A DNA stretch of 64,000 nt from Bin87 sp026710825 (GTDB lineage Bacteria > Chloroflexota > Dehalococcoidia > Lucifugimonadales > UBA3495): the NCBI GenBank assembly GCA_965232815.1, contig OZ247427.1, positions 1,550,001 through 1,614,000 on the forward strand. Direction: 5' to 3'. This document shows positions 8,213-16,934 of this stretch, piece after piece. The translations under genes and the position numbers were made by a program. The notes under the pieces are model-generated. The model saw only the letters and a list, made by a program, of their open reading frames with translations. It did no database searches and was not told the origin of the DNA. The stretch's first letter is position 1. Each line of letters opens with the position of its first letter.

Positions 8213-9121
8213 ATGATTTTGCGATCCATATTGGCCCGATTCTTCCTCATCTCCATGGTAACGGTTTTTGCCGGACTGATGGCGACCGCTTGCGCCCAGC
8301 CGGAGGCCCCCACCCTGCGGGTCGGCGGCATACCCGACCAGGATGCCCAGCGCCTGGCGCGACGCTACGAAATCTTCGCCGACTACCTGTCCAAGGAATT
8401 GAACGTGCCGGTGGAATACGTGCCCAGCGTGTCCTACTCGGCGGTGGTGACCGCGTTCAGCCAGAACGACGTGCAGTTGGCCTTCTTCGGCGCCCTGACC
8501 GGGGTGCAGGCCCGGATGCAGAACCCGGGAGCCCGGGCTATCGTACAGCGGGCCCACGATGCCGAGTTTCACTCCAAGTACGTCGTGCGTGGAGGCGACC
8601 AATTCGCCGACCTGAACAATCTGGATGATCTGGTCGGACAGACTGGCGACCTGACCATCACCTTCGGCAGCGAGAGCTCCACCTCCGGCCACCTGATGCC
8701 GCGGTATTTCCTGGGAGAGGCCGGCATTGACGTCGCCAACGATTTCCGCACGCCACCGGGATTTTCCGGTTCTCATGACAAAACCTGGCAGCTGGTGGAG
8801 GCCGGTTCTTTCGACGTGGGCGCACTGGCCGAGGACGTGTGGGAGCGGGCGGTGACGGAGGGCAATGCCGACCCAACCAAGGTGCGCGAGTTGGACACTA
8901 CGCCGAACTATTTCAACTATAACTGGACGGCGCGGGCGGATTTGGACGAAGTGTACGGCGACGGTTTCACCGACAAGGTGCAGACGGCGCTGCTGGCGCT
9001 GAACCCGCAGGACCATGGCGAGATCCTGGAATTGTTCAGCACGGAACAGTTCATTGCAACGAACAACGACAACTACCAGGCGATTGAGAGCGTGGCCAGG
9101 GAATTGGGCATAATACGATGA
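8213..9121 (+). CDS. phnD: Phosphonate-type ABC transporter substrate-binding lipoprotein
   Basis: A PhnD-like periplasmic binding protein of 302 residues. ATG 8213 is chosen because it opens directly onto a signal peptide (a basic start, a hydrophobic core and GLMATAC with a probable lipidated cysteine at residue 24), with GGAG eight bases upstream. The mature part begins LRVGGIPDQDAQRLARRYEIF and contains FADYLSKELNVPVEYVPSVSY and FGSESSTSGHLMPRYFL, the usual phosphate/phosphonate-binding family signatures. Its stop overlaps the ATPase start (ATGA), so it heads a four-gene operon. The ligand could be phosphonate, phosphite or another oxyanion. Confidence 0.88.
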   Translation: MILRSILARFFLISMVTVFAGLMATACAQPEAPTLRVGGIPDQDAQRLARRYEIFADYLSKELNVPVEYVPSVSYSAVVTAFSQNDVQLAFFGALTGVQARMQNPGARAIVQRAHDAEFHSKYVVRGGDQFADLNNLDDLVGQTGDLTITFGSESSTSGHLMPRYFLGEAGIDVANDFRTPPGFSGSHDKTWQLVEAGSFDVGALAEDVWERAVTEGNADPTKVRELDTTPNYFNYNWTARADLDEVYGDGFTDKVQTALLALNPQDHGEILELFSTEQFIATNNDNYQAIESVARELGIIR

Positions 9122-9990
9122 GCGCAGTCCGCCCAGTGCGGACTGGCGAGCAGGTTGCTACGCCCGAACCGCTCATCACTATAAAGAGCGCGGCAAAGGT
9201 CTATGGAAATAATCGCGGCCTGTCGCCGCTGAACCTTGCCATCCACGCCGGCGAACGGGTGGCCCTGGTTGGCCCCTCGGGCAGCGGCAAAACCACCCTG
9301 CTGCGTTTGCTGGCCGGCGCGCTGGTGCCGGACGACGGGCCGAACTCCGTCAGCATCAACGGCAAATCCCCTGCTAACCTGAAGCCGGGCCGGGAGTTGG
9401 CGTCGCTGGTGGGCATCGTGAGCCAGCGTTTCGACCTCGTGCCGCACCTGCCGGTGATGCACAACGTGCTTGCCGGCCGCCTGGGTCACTGGAGTCTCGC
9501 CCGCTCCATACTCTCGCTGGTCTGGCCCATGGAACGCCGTGCCGCTCAGCAGGCGTTGGCGCGGGTCGGCATTGCCGACAAGATCAACGAACGGCCGGGA
9601 CGATTGTCCGGCGGCGAGCAGCAGCGCGTGGCCATTGCCCGCATGATGATGCAGTCGCCGCTGGTGATCCTGGCCGACGAACCCGTGGCGTCACTGGACC
9701 CGGCCCGCGCCGAGGAGGTGATGGCGCTGTTGGTCGGCTTGGTTCACTCTGACTTGGGGCACGCGAACGGGGACGGCCGCAGCAGCGAACGCGCGTTGAT
9801 CGCCAGCCTGCATACGGCGTCGCTCATCCGCCGGCACTTTACGCGGGTGGTCGGCCTGCGGGACAGCAGAGTGCATTTCGACTTGCCGGCCGGCGAACTC
9901 GATGACGCCGTGCTGGATGAGTTGTACGACCTGGGGGACGGCTACGGTGACGTCGAGCCGCTGGCTGGGTTGGCGGCGCGGGACGGGTAA
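9118..9990 (+). CDS. phnC: Phosphonate-type ABC transporter ATP-binding protein
   Basis: A 290-residue ABC ATPase that would energise import with the adjacent binding protein and permeases. Seen: Walker A GPSGSGKTT at 52-60, Q-loop SQRFDLVPHL near 102-111, signature LSGGEQQ at 163-169, Walker B LVILADE at 182-188, and an H-loop histidine in IASLHTASLI. The segment HNVLAGRLGHWSLARSI is characteristic of PhnC proteins. The start overlaps the binding-protein stop by four bases. The C-terminal tail of about 40 residues is acidic and longer than in minimal family members. Confidence 0.92.
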   Translation: MSAVRPVRTGEQVATPEPLITIKSAAKVYGNNRGLSPLNLAIHAGERVALVGPSGSGKTTLLRLLAGALVPDDGPNSVSINGKSPANLKPGRELASLVGIVSQRFDLVPHLPVMHNVLAGRLGHWSLARSILSLVWPMERRAAQQALARVGIADKINERPGRLSGGEQQRVAIARMMMQSPLVILADEPVASLDPARAEEVMALLVGLVHSDLGHANGDGRSSERALIASLHTASLIRRHFTRVVGLRDSRVHFDLPAGELDDAVLDELYDLGDGYGDVEPLAGLAARDG

Positions 9991-10007
9991 GCGACCACCG
10001 CTCTTCC

Positions 10008-10820
10008 ATGTCTTTTCGGCGGCTGCAATCCTGGCTCACCGGTCCACGCCTGCTGACACTTGGCATCGTCTGCGCGCTGGCCTGGAGCCTGTCCCGCGTC
10101 GATTGGCAGCAGCCCATCGCGCATACCGGAGGCGGCGCGGCGGCGCTGAAGGTGCTGCTGGCCCTGTTTCCGCCGGACCTGTCGCCGGAATTCCTGAGCA
10201 TCTGCGTGGTGGCAAGCTGGCACACGCTGGCCTACGCCGTCGCAGGAATGTCTTTGGCGGTGGCGTTGGGTCTGCCCCTGGGCATCCTGGCATCCGGCGT
10301 CTTGGCGGTGTCATCGGACGGACGCAACGCACGCCGCTGGACCCTGATGGTGGCCGTGCGATTCCTGCTGGCGGCCATGCGCTCAGTCCACGAGCTTGTC
10401 TGGGCCCTGCTGTTCGTGGCGGCGGTTGGTCTATCACCCATGGCGGCCATATTGGCCATGGCCATTCCCTACGCTGGCATCCTGGGTCGCATCTACGCCG
10501 AACAGTTGCAGGTCGCGCCGCCGGAGCCCATCGCCGCGCTGAGAACCACCGGAGCTTCGCCGTTGCGGGTACTCCTGTACGGATACATCCCGATGGCGCT
10601 GCCCGACCTGCTGAGCTACACCTTCTACCGGCTGGAGTGCGGCATCAGGGCCGCCGCCATCATGAGTTTTGTGGGCATCGACGGCATCGGTTTCCAGATT
10701 GAGCTTTCGTTGGCCGACCTGCTGTTTCGACAGGTGTGGACGCTGCTGATATTCCTGGTGGTCCTGGTGGTGGCGGTCGACTGGTGGAGCAGCCGCGTCC
10801 GCCGGAGCATGGCGTACTGA
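10008..10820 (+). CDS. phnE: Phosphonate-type ABC transporter permease 1
   Basis: A 270-residue inner-membrane permease with about six hydrophobic segments. The ATPase-coupling loop reads GRIYAEQLQVAPPEPIAALRTTGASPLRVLLYGYIPMALPDL in order (positions about 162-204), the PhnE-type EAA motif. It starts 17 bases after the ATPase stop and ends in TGATG, overlapping the start of a second permease. Two different permease subunits in one operon suggest a heterodimeric channel. Confidence 0.88.
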   Translation: MSFRRLQSWLTGPRLLTLGIVCALAWSLSRVDWQQPIAHTGGGAAALKVLLALFPPDLSPEFLSICVVASWHTLAYAVAGMSLAVALGLPLGILASGVLAVSSDGRNARRWTLMVAVRFLLAAMRSVHELVWALLFVAAVGLSPMAAILAMAIPYAGILGRIYAEQLQVAPPEPIAALRTTGASPLRVLLYGYIPMALPDLLSYTFYRLECGIRAAAIMSFVGIDGIGFQIELSLADLLFRQVWTLLIFLVVLVVAVDWWSSRVRRSMAY

Positions 10821-11704
10821 TGGAACGGGCCGGTATCCAGCAATCTCGCCCCACAGGCGGACGACGCGCGCGATTCAACGTGCTGCGCTGGTCTGCCTAC
10901 GCGGCGGCCCTGCTGGTCGTGATCGCGTGGGCGTTCATCCTGCTGGACGGGAACAGCGGGTTCGGCGACCTGTTCCGCGAGCGTACCTGGCAGAACGCCG
11001 GCCGGTTCGTTGCCAGCCTGGCCGGCCAGGGATCGGACGGCCCGTCTCCGTTCGTGCAGGCGGCGCGGTGGCGGGATACCGGCCGGCTGGCGCTGAACAC
11101 CCTGGCAATGTCGATCCTGGCGATGGGGATAGCCGGCGCCGGCGCGTTGGTCCTGCTGATGCCGGGCGCGCGCAACGTCAGCGACGGGACATTGGGCGGC
11201 GCGCCGTCCCGCACCGGAGGGGTGGTGTACGGTGCGGTGCGGATTTTCTACACCCTGACGCGTGCCATACCCGAGTTGGTGTGGGCCATGCTCATCGTGT
11301 TCTTCCTGTCGCCGGGCATCATCCCCGGCGCGCTGGCCCTGGGCATCCACAACCTGGGCATCGTGGGCCGGTTGACGTCAGAGGTGGTGGAGAACCTGGA
11401 CCCCGCGCCGGCGCGGGCGCTACGGGCGGCCGGCGCATCCAGCCCCAAGGTTCTGATCTACGGCGTGTTCCCCCAGGCGCTGCCCATGTTCCTCACTTTC
11501 CTGATGTACCGCTGGGAGGTTGTCATCCGCACCACCGTGGTGGTGGGATTCCTCAACGCCGGCGGGCTGGGACGGGAGTTCCGGCTGAGGATGTCGTGGT
11601 TCCACTACGAGGACGTGGGGCTGCTGCTGGTGTGGTACCTGCTGCTGGTAATCGCCGTGGACATCCTAAGCGCACAACTGCGCCGGCGGGTGCGTTGGGA
11701 TTAG
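10820..11704 (+). CDS. phnE: Phosphonate-type ABC transporter permease 2
   Basis: A 294-residue permease related to permease 1, with its own EAA-type loop (GRLTSEVVENLDPAPARALRA then GASSPKVLIYGVFPQALP, around 176-216). The start is ATG 10820, overlapping the permease 1 stop, rather than the longer in-frame start at 10736 inside that gene. Several hydrophobic spans are evident, including AAALLVVIAWAFILL near the N-terminus. This is the last gene of the operon. The following 190 bases are AT-rich and contain no gene. Confidence 0.88.
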   Translation: MERAGIQQSRPTGGRRARFNVLRWSAYAAALLVVIAWAFILLDGNSGFGDLFRERTWQNAGRFVASLAGQGSDGPSPFVQAARWRDTGRLALNTLAMSILAMGIAGAGALVLLMPGARNVSDGTLGGAPSRTGGVVYGAVRIFYTLTRAIPELVWAMLIVFFLSPGIIPGALALGIHNLGIVGRLTSEVVENLDPAPARALRAAGASSPKVLIYGVFPQALPMFLTFLMYRWEVVIRTTVVVGFLNAGGLGREFRLRMSWFHYEDVGLLLVWYLLLVIAVDILSAQLRRRVRWD

Positions 11705-11895
11705 GTATGGCTGGCTGACCATCAATTGGACTTTGACCAAATGTTTCATTGATAAATGCTTCGATTGTTCAGAGTTATGGGTGCGATCAATATGGCTATG
11801 ATTAGTGGACAATAATCATATTGTTTAACTGTGACTGTAGCGAAATATCACAGCGTGTATAATTGCCCGGAGCACACTGCGACACGGAGCAGCCG

Positions 11896-12249
11896 TTGAC
11901 CACTTCAACTGATTATCGGGCTGCCAGCAGGTATTTGCTGGCGCAGGCGCGTTCCGAATTGGAACGCGGGGACGCAAGGCAGGCGTCGGAAAAGGGTTGG
12001 GGCGCAGCGGCGCAAATGCTCAAAGCCGTTGCAGAACGGCGCAATTGGGCGCACAAGAGCCACGCGGCGTTCTTCACGGTCATCAACAGGCTGGCGAGTG
12101 AGACCCACGATGATGACCTGCGTCGCCGGTTCCACGCGGCGAATAGCTTGCATACCAACTTCTACGAAGACCTGATGGATGCGGGGACAGTAAGGGTGGG
12201 CCTGGACGATGTGGAACGGTTGATGGATTCGCTCGATCCTTTGGCATAG
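11896..12249 (+). CDS. PaREP1-like (HEPN-type) small protein
   Basis: A 117-residue helical protein whose core ASEKGWGAAAQMLKAVAERR and later NSLHTNFYED identify the PaREP1/HEPN-like group. The start is placed at TTG 11896, with GGAG six bases upstream, because the resulting N-terminus aligns with the paralogue at 29639-29998. A longer frame from 11863 lacks a ribosome-binding site. The AT-rich stretch before it probably holds its promoter. HEPN proteins are often RNase toxins or substrate-binding partners, but the RxxxxH motif is not obvious and no partner gene is adjacent, so the function is unknown. Confidence 0.7.
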   Translation: MTTSTDYRAASRYLLAQARSELERGDARQASEKGWGAAAQMLKAVAERRNWAHKSHAAFFTVINRLASETHDDDLRRRFHAANSLHTNFYEDLMDAGTVRVGLDDVERLMDSLDPLA

Positions 12250-12338
12250 CTCCACGCACTGACATGCCTGCCGTGAGGGCGTGAAAGCAAGCGCGTTCAG
12301 TCTTGGGCTAAGTTCTTGGTGCGGCGCCTGCCTCCGTA

Positions 12339-13898
12339 TTACCTCTCGTACCCGTATATCTCCGTTTCGGGATGGTACTGGAACCAGCCGAACCAGAATG
12401 ATGTGATGCTGGGAATGCGCGCCAACCGTTTGGACGCGTCGTCGTCTGCCACCAGTCCCGTCTCCGTCACAGTCCATCGGATGCCGCTGTCGTCAAGCAG
12501 GGCGGCGGGAGCCAGGCTGAGGTCATCCTCATCCGTAGTCGTGAAGGTCAGGTCGCCGCGCTCGTAGATCCGGCCGGCGCGGGATTCCGGCGACGCCACC
12601 ACCACGACGTTCAGCCCGCCCACAGTATCGTTGACCAGCCGCGCGTCCTGCAAATCCCGCACCGCGTAGGCTTTGTTGGATTCACCAACGGACAGTCCGA
12701 CCACCACGGCTTTGGGATCGAACGTCTCGTCCCGAATCCACACCGGGAACATCACCTCCTCCGAGGTGAAGTAATTGAAGTAGATCGCCAGGGGGTTGTC
12801 TTCGGGCACGTAGAACTCTGGGGGGTAGATGCCGGTGTCCTGCGCCAGGACCGTGGTCTCGGGATGCTCATCCCACCACTCTCCCCACGTGGTCACCACG
12901 GACGGGAAGAAAGGCTGGCGGATGCCCGAATCGGCCAGCGGCCCGATCACCGGTTCACCGATGAACTGGTTCCAAAGGGAGCGGGTGGCCCGGTCGTACA
13001 TAACCTTGTTGCTGCGGTAGAGCAGGCCGGAAGTGCCGAAGGTGGTGGATTCTCCGTTGACGATGCCGGAATACACGATTCCGGTGCCGCAGAGCGTTCA
13101 ATACACCAGCGAGATGGGTTCACCCCCCAGGGTGTCGTTCGCCAACTCGTGGGCATTCATCACCCGCAGCGGGTAGGCGCGGTGCTCGCCGTTGATGGAA
13201 ACCCCGAACACCCGGTCGTCGGGAAGCAGGTAGGCCGCCTCCTCAGGCAGGATGTGCGGCGGATGCTCCAGCGGCGGTATGCCGTCAACCTGCACGCCGC
13301 CCCAGACCACCTCGGTGAGATTGACTCGCGAGCTTGAAATGCCGGGTTCCATCAATGCTGCCATCTCGGGGTCGATCACTGCCAGCCCGTTCACTTTCCA
13401 TCGCCCGTAATCCGACGGCGGAGCGTACTCCTCCTCGCGCGCCCCGACGAACTCACGCCAACGCCGTCGGTCGAAATCAAAGTCCTCTCCCGTCAACTCG
13501 GTGAGAGTATCCAGGCCGGCGCGGGCGACATCCAGGTTGAAGAACTTGAGGGCCTCGAGGATAACGTATGCCTGGGACTTGTCGTCATAAAAAACGGTGT
13601 CCTCCAGGGCCGCCAGTGAATCGCCCGAATCGTGCCCGAGGCCGTCCCAGATGCCGTACATGGTGAGGTTGGGGTCATAGACGCGCTGGGAAAACGGGGT
13701 GGCCGGCGCCTGCACGCCCGGAGTCGCAGTAACAGCATCCGTAGCGGCGGGCGCGGTCGTCGCAGGCGGCGGTTCCGTCAGCACGGGCGACTGCGGTTCG
13801 TACCGGGATGGCTGCCCACAGGCCGCGCTGGCGCCAGCGAGCACCAGGATGACGCTCAGGGCTCCGCCCCAGCGAGCGATCTTACGCGGCAACCTCAT
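12339..13898 (-). CDS. DUF3179 lipoprotein with in-frame UGA at the CxxC motif: candidate selenoprotein
   Basis: Read through UGA 13098-13100, this is one 519-residue DUF3179 protein. The N-terminus has a signal peptide ending ASAAC (probable lipoprotein), a Pro/Thr/Ala linker to about residue 70, then the domain. Around the UGA the protein reads PISLVY-U-TLCGTGIVYSG. As I know the family, this position is normally cysteine in a YCxLC motif, so UGA falls on the first cysteine of CxxC and gives UxxC (U267, C270). The frame is unchanged across the stop, and the 252 residues after it are well conserved in style (FGTSGLLYRSNKVMYDR, SLWNQFIGEPVIGPL). A 7-bp hairpin lies 13 bases downstream. Selenocysteine would make it an extracytoplasmic redox protein. 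The alternative is a nonsense mutation. Confidence 0.8.
13066..13084 (-). promoter_or_regulatory. SECIS-like hairpin downstream of the UGA
   Basis: On the minus strand CCGGAAT-CGTGT-ATTCCGG forms a perfect 7-bp stem with a 5-nt loop, starting 13 nt after the UGA, so the loop begins about 20 nt after it. Bacterial SECIS elements lie within the reading frame at about this distance and carry a G in the first two loop positions, as here (C-G). The hairpin overlaps codons for a conserved stretch, so chance pairing is possible. Confidence 0.55.
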
Positions 13899-13984
13899 TC
13901 CGACCCCCAGATGGGCTGGTTCCTACCCTACTCTTACGTAGAGTACGTTCGGTCGGCGAAGGAGGATTGATCAGGCCGAGAGGA

Positions 13985-14755
13985 TTAATTGAACTGATAG
14001 GGGTAGACGACCTGGATGACGCGACCTTCGCTGAGGGCGTCGAAGTACCCGTGGGGAACTCCAGGTTGCTGCAGCCAGCGGCGCACGATATAGGAACAGA
14101 TGTTGACCAGCTGGGCGCCCACACAGGTTTCGGGAGGCGCGACGATCAGGTCGTCGTAGATGGACGGCGAAACGGTATCTGATTCTTCGCCCAGGAACTC
14201 GGCCATCGCCGACGAGATGGATTTTGATTCCGAGCCGGCCATAAGCAGGGCATAGTCTTTCACGTCCCAGACCGACTGCATGATGTCGTCCGGGTTCATC
14301 TGCTGCATCACGTTTTCGTCCAGGAACATGGTGAGAGCCAGGAGAAAACGGCTGAAGGCCAGGCGGGAGGGGTCGGTGTGTCCGTACAGAGAATTGCCCT
14401 CGGTGGTGCTGGCATCAACGTAATCAGCCTTGCTGATGTAGGACACGATGAGGGGAGTTTCCCTGCGGACGAGGATGCTGAGGCAGTCCTGGATCAACTC
14501 CGCGCGCCGCTCCGGCCTCCAGGACCGGAAGGGGCCGGTGCCTTGATACATGTGCCGCGGGTTCAGTCCGGCGGGAACCCCGTTCGACCCTGGAGGACCG
14601 CCAAAGTGCCGCCTGAACAGCGCATCGTACTCGCCCGTGATCGAGACGTACTGGTTTTCCTGTACCAGGAGCCCGGCGTGGACGTGGTGCGGTTGGTTCG
14701 GGTCGTTGGCGCTGGGGCCGGTCAGACCGGACTCGCTGAGGAAAATCATGTACAT
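13985..14755 (-). CDS. DUF3800-domain protein
   Basis: A 256-residue protein starting MYMIFLSESG, matching the DUF3800 N-terminus (usually FxDESG, an RNase H-like fold with an acidic residue at the start). The internal RRETPLIVSYISKADY and late SPSIYDDLIVAPPETCVGAQL also suit the family. AGGAGG lies seven bases before ATG 14755. In the D-E-S-G signature the first acidic residue is replaced by serine (LSESG), which may affect catalysis. These proteins are often found in mobile or defence contexts. Here it follows the L25 gene on the same strand, separated by a terminator-like hairpin. Confidence 0.75.
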   Translation of the reverse strand: MYMIFLSESGLTGPSANDPNQPHHVHAGLLVQENQYVSITGEYDALFRRHFGGPPGSNGVPAGLNPRHMYQGTGPFRSWRPERRAELIQDCLSILVRRETPLIVSYISKADYVDASTTEGNSLYGHTDPSRLAFSRFLLALTMFLDENVMQQMNPDDIMQSVWDVKDYALLMAGSESKSISSAMAEFLGEESDTVSPSIYDDLIVAPPETCVGAQLVNICSYIVRRWLQQPGVPHGYFDALSEGRVIQVVYPYQFN

Positions 14756-14797
14756 CGTGGGCCTCCTGAAGCGGCGACAGGATGCGGTAAAGGGTTA

Positions 14798-14820
14798 GGG
14801 GCGGGAACTAAGCCCGCCCC
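14798..14820 (-). terminator. GC-rich hairpin after the L25 gene
   Basis: An 8-bp stem GGGGCGGG/CCCGCCCC (14798-14805, 14813-14820) with a 7-nt loop. It lies 20 bases downstream of the L25 stop on the minus strand. The following run is TAACCCTTT, a weak U-tract. It resembles the GGGGCG palindromes found elsewhere in the window. Confidence 0.5.
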
Positions 14821-14840
14821 CAATGGTCGTTTCGGTGGTG

Positions 14841-15152
14841 TCAGGACGATACGGTGCGAAAGTCCACGTGCAGCACGTTGCCGGAACGGGGATCCCACTG
14901 TATCTCGGATGCCTCGACGGTGTACGATCCGGATTCCCCGGCGATGCTGACGCTCATGGAATGTCCGCTGTACTCGCCGCCGGCCCTGCTGATGGCCCGC
15001 AGCAAGGTGCGCACCTCGCATTGCAGGGCTCGGGACTCGACGCCCTTCCCGTAGAGATGGACGGGCACCGTGCCGGCGCGACGAAGGGCTTTCACTTTCT
15101 TGCCCAACGTTTCGCGTGGTTCAAGTTCGAGGGAAACCGCCTGGGTGGTCAT
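14841..15152 (-). CDS. rplY: 50S ribosomal protein L25
   Basis: A 103-residue protein of the L25/Ctc 5S-rRNA-binding family: it begins with a beta-rich VSLELEPRETLGKKVKALRRAG, continues VPVHLYGKG, and ends QWDPRSGNVLHVDFRTV, all hallmarks of the L25 domain. It is the short form without the C-terminal TL5/Ctc extension. It binds 5S rRNA in the large ribosomal subunit. Followed on the minus strand by a hairpin, then the DUF3800 gene. Confidence 0.9.
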   Translation of the reverse strand: MTTQAVSLELEPRETLGKKVKALRRAGTVPVHLYGKGVESRALQCEVRTLLRAISRAGGEYSGHSMSVSIAGESGSYTVEASEIQWDPRSGNVLHVDFRTVSS

Positions 15153-15418
15153 TGTGTCAGGGACTCCTGGATGCGTATGGCGCCACGGGCCGCCAGGGCC
15201 CGCATCGTGCGGCGCATATCATAGCATATACCGGGTTGCGGCAGCGGGACGGCAACTGAGTTCGTATCGTTCCGAATCATCAGGACGACTGACCTGCTGT
15301 GCGGGAATGCGTTCCACGAATCAGCCGACATTCACCATGACGACGGTAATGTGTCAGTGCTAGAATTGTCCATCGCAGTCACCAGGGTTGCAGTCATCAG
15401 GGTTGGGGGAACATTGCC

Positions 15419-16009
15419 ATGAGCACGTCATCATCTTCAGAGTCACGCCGCAAGCGCGTTTATACCAAGTACGGGGACAAGGGTGAAACCAGCCTGCTCT
15501 ACGGCGGGAGGGTATCCAAGGCCAGCCCGCACACCGAGGCCTACGGCATCACCGATGAAGCGGTCAGCCTGATGGGGCTTGCCCGGGCGCTTACCGACGA
15601 CGACAAGGTGAAGAACATCCTGCGCGACCTGCAGCGCGAGTTGTTCACCGTCGCCGCCGAGTTGGCGACCGACCCTGAGAAATACGACCTGTTCCACCAG
15701 CACTTCAAGCCCGTCACCGAGGAGATGGTGGATAACCTGGAAGAGATCATCGACGAACTTGAGACCCACTTCCAGATGCCCCAGGTGTTCATCCTGCCAG
15801 GCGGCACGCCGTCATCGTCAGCCATGGACTCTGCCCGCACCGTGATACGCACGGCGGAGCGGCGCGTCGTCTCCTTGGCGGAGGCCGGCGGACTCACCAA
15901 TCCATTGATCCTGGCCTACCTGAACCGCCTCGGGGACCTGCTCTTCGTGCTGGCCCGCTACCACGACCGGGAGATTCCCATCGAACGCGCCACCGGCGAC
16001 CGGGTCTGA
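15419..16009 (+). CDS. Cob(I)alamin adenosyltransferase, PduO type
   Basis: A 196-residue ATP:cob(I)alamin adenosyltransferase that makes coenzyme B12. The three PduO-type signatures are present: YTKYGDKGETSLLYGGRVSK near the N-terminus (residues 15-34), SARTVIRTAERRVV (138-151), and NRLGDLLFVLAR near the C-terminus. GGGGGAA precedes ATG 15419. It ends seven bases before hisH and may share a transcript with the his genes, although the pathways are unrelated. It implies adenosylcobalamin-dependent enzymes elsewhere in the genome. Confidence 0.95.
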   Translation: MSTSSSSESRRKRVYTKYGDKGETSLLYGGRVSKASPHTEAYGITDEAVSLMGLARALTDDDKVKNILRDLQRELFTVAAELATDPEKYDLFHQHFKPVTEEMVDNLEEIIDELETHFQMPQVFILPGGTPSSSAMDSARTVIRTAERRVVSLAEAGGLTNPLILAYLNRLGDLLFVLARYHDREIPIERATGDRV

Positions 16010-16016
16010 CCGAGGG

Positions 16017-16655
16017 ATGGCCGCGTCGAAAAACCCGAACATCGTCATCATCGACTATGAATCGGGCAACCTGCGCAGCGTCACCCGCGCCGTTGAGAGA
16101 GCCGGAGTAACGCCGGCGGTTACCTCGAATCCGGCCGCTCTGGCCGATGCCGACGGCGTGATCCTGCCGGGCGTGGGATCGGGCCCGGCAGCCATGAGCG
16201 CGCTGCAGTCCCGCGGATTGGTCCAGCCGCTTTTGGACTACATCGCTGGTGGCCGCCCGTTTCTGGGTGTTTGCCTCGGTCTGCAACTGCTGCTCGACGC
16301 CACCGACGAAGGCGACGCGGATTGCCTGGGCCTGGTGAGCGGGCGGGTGCGGCGGTTGCCCGACGGCCTCAAGGTTCCGCACATGGGCTGGAACACGGTG
16401 CGCTTCCAACGGGAGCATCCCTTGTGGGAAGGGATCCCCCAGGACAGCCATTTCTACTTTGTCCACAGCTACTATGCCGATCCGGAGCAAAGGGCCGATG
16501 TGGCTGGCTTGACCGAGTACGGCGTGCCCTTCTGCAGCGTTTACGCCCGCGACAACGTGGTTGCCACCCAGTTCCATCCGGAAAAGAGTGGCGACACTGG
16601 CCTCCGCATCTACGCCAACTACGTGCGCCAGGTGGCGGAAGCGTGCGGGAGGTGA
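16017..16655 (+). CDS. hisH: Imidazole glycerol phosphate synthase glutaminase subunit
   Basis: A 212-residue class I glutamine amidotransferase that supplies ammonia to HisF in histidine biosynthesis. Seen: IIDYESGNLRSV at the start, the nucleophile motif GVCLGLQ with C86, and the H187/E189 pair in QFHPEKSGDTG. PHMGWNTV and HFYFVHSYY are HisH-specific. The gene begins seven bases after the adenosyltransferase stop. HisF is not in the window, and hisA follows after two unrelated small genes. Confidence 0.95.
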   Translation: MAASKNPNIVIIDYESGNLRSVTRAVERAGVTPAVTSNPAALADADGVILPGVGSGPAAMSALQSRGLVQPLLDYIAGGRPFLGVCLGLQLLLDATDEGDADCLGLVSGRVRRLPDGLKVPHMGWNTVRFQREHPLWEGIPQDSHFYFVHSYYADPEQRADVAGLTEYGVPFCSVYARDNVVATQFHPEKSGDTGLRIYANYVRQVAEACGR

Positions 16656-16661
16656 GCCTGT

Positions 16662-16934
16662 ATGACAATGCCTGACATCGATTTTGAAAAGCGGCGCGAG
16701 TTGGGCTGGAAGATCTACGACGAGAAGATCAAGCACCTGGTAGGGCCGCAGGAGAAGGGCAAGTTCCTGGTGATCGACGTTACGACCGGGGATTATGCCA
16801 TCGACCACGACGTCATCACGGCCAGAAAGAAGTTGAAAGCGGAATCGCCGCACGCGGTCACCTACTTGATGCGGATAGGCTTTCCTGCTCCGTACCATAG
16901 CCACGGTCCCCGAATCAGGTACGACGCGCCTTGA
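16662..16934 (+). CDS. Small hypothetical protein paired with an aspartyl protease-like gene
   Basis: A 90-residue soluble protein (RRELGWKIYDEKIKHL, then GKFLVIDVTTGDYAIDHD). It has no recognised catalytic motif. It begins seven bases after hisH and overlaps the following retropepsin-like gene by four bases, so the two are translationally coupled. Such small proteins paired with retropepsin-like ORFs recur in cyanobacteria and Chloroflexota, but no function is established that I can name. Confidence 0.65.
   Translation: MTMPDIDFEKRRELGWKIYDEKIKHLVGPQEKGKFLVIDVTTGDYAIDHDVITARKKLKAESPHAVTYLMRIGFPAPYHSHGPRIRYDAP

Noticed and set aside
7565..9016. A 483-residue minus-strand ORF covering tRNA-Ser and the phosphonate-binding gene
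   Set aside because: It runs through a tRNA and opposite a clear binding protein; only its last 48 codons (IS3 OrfA start) carry a real signal.
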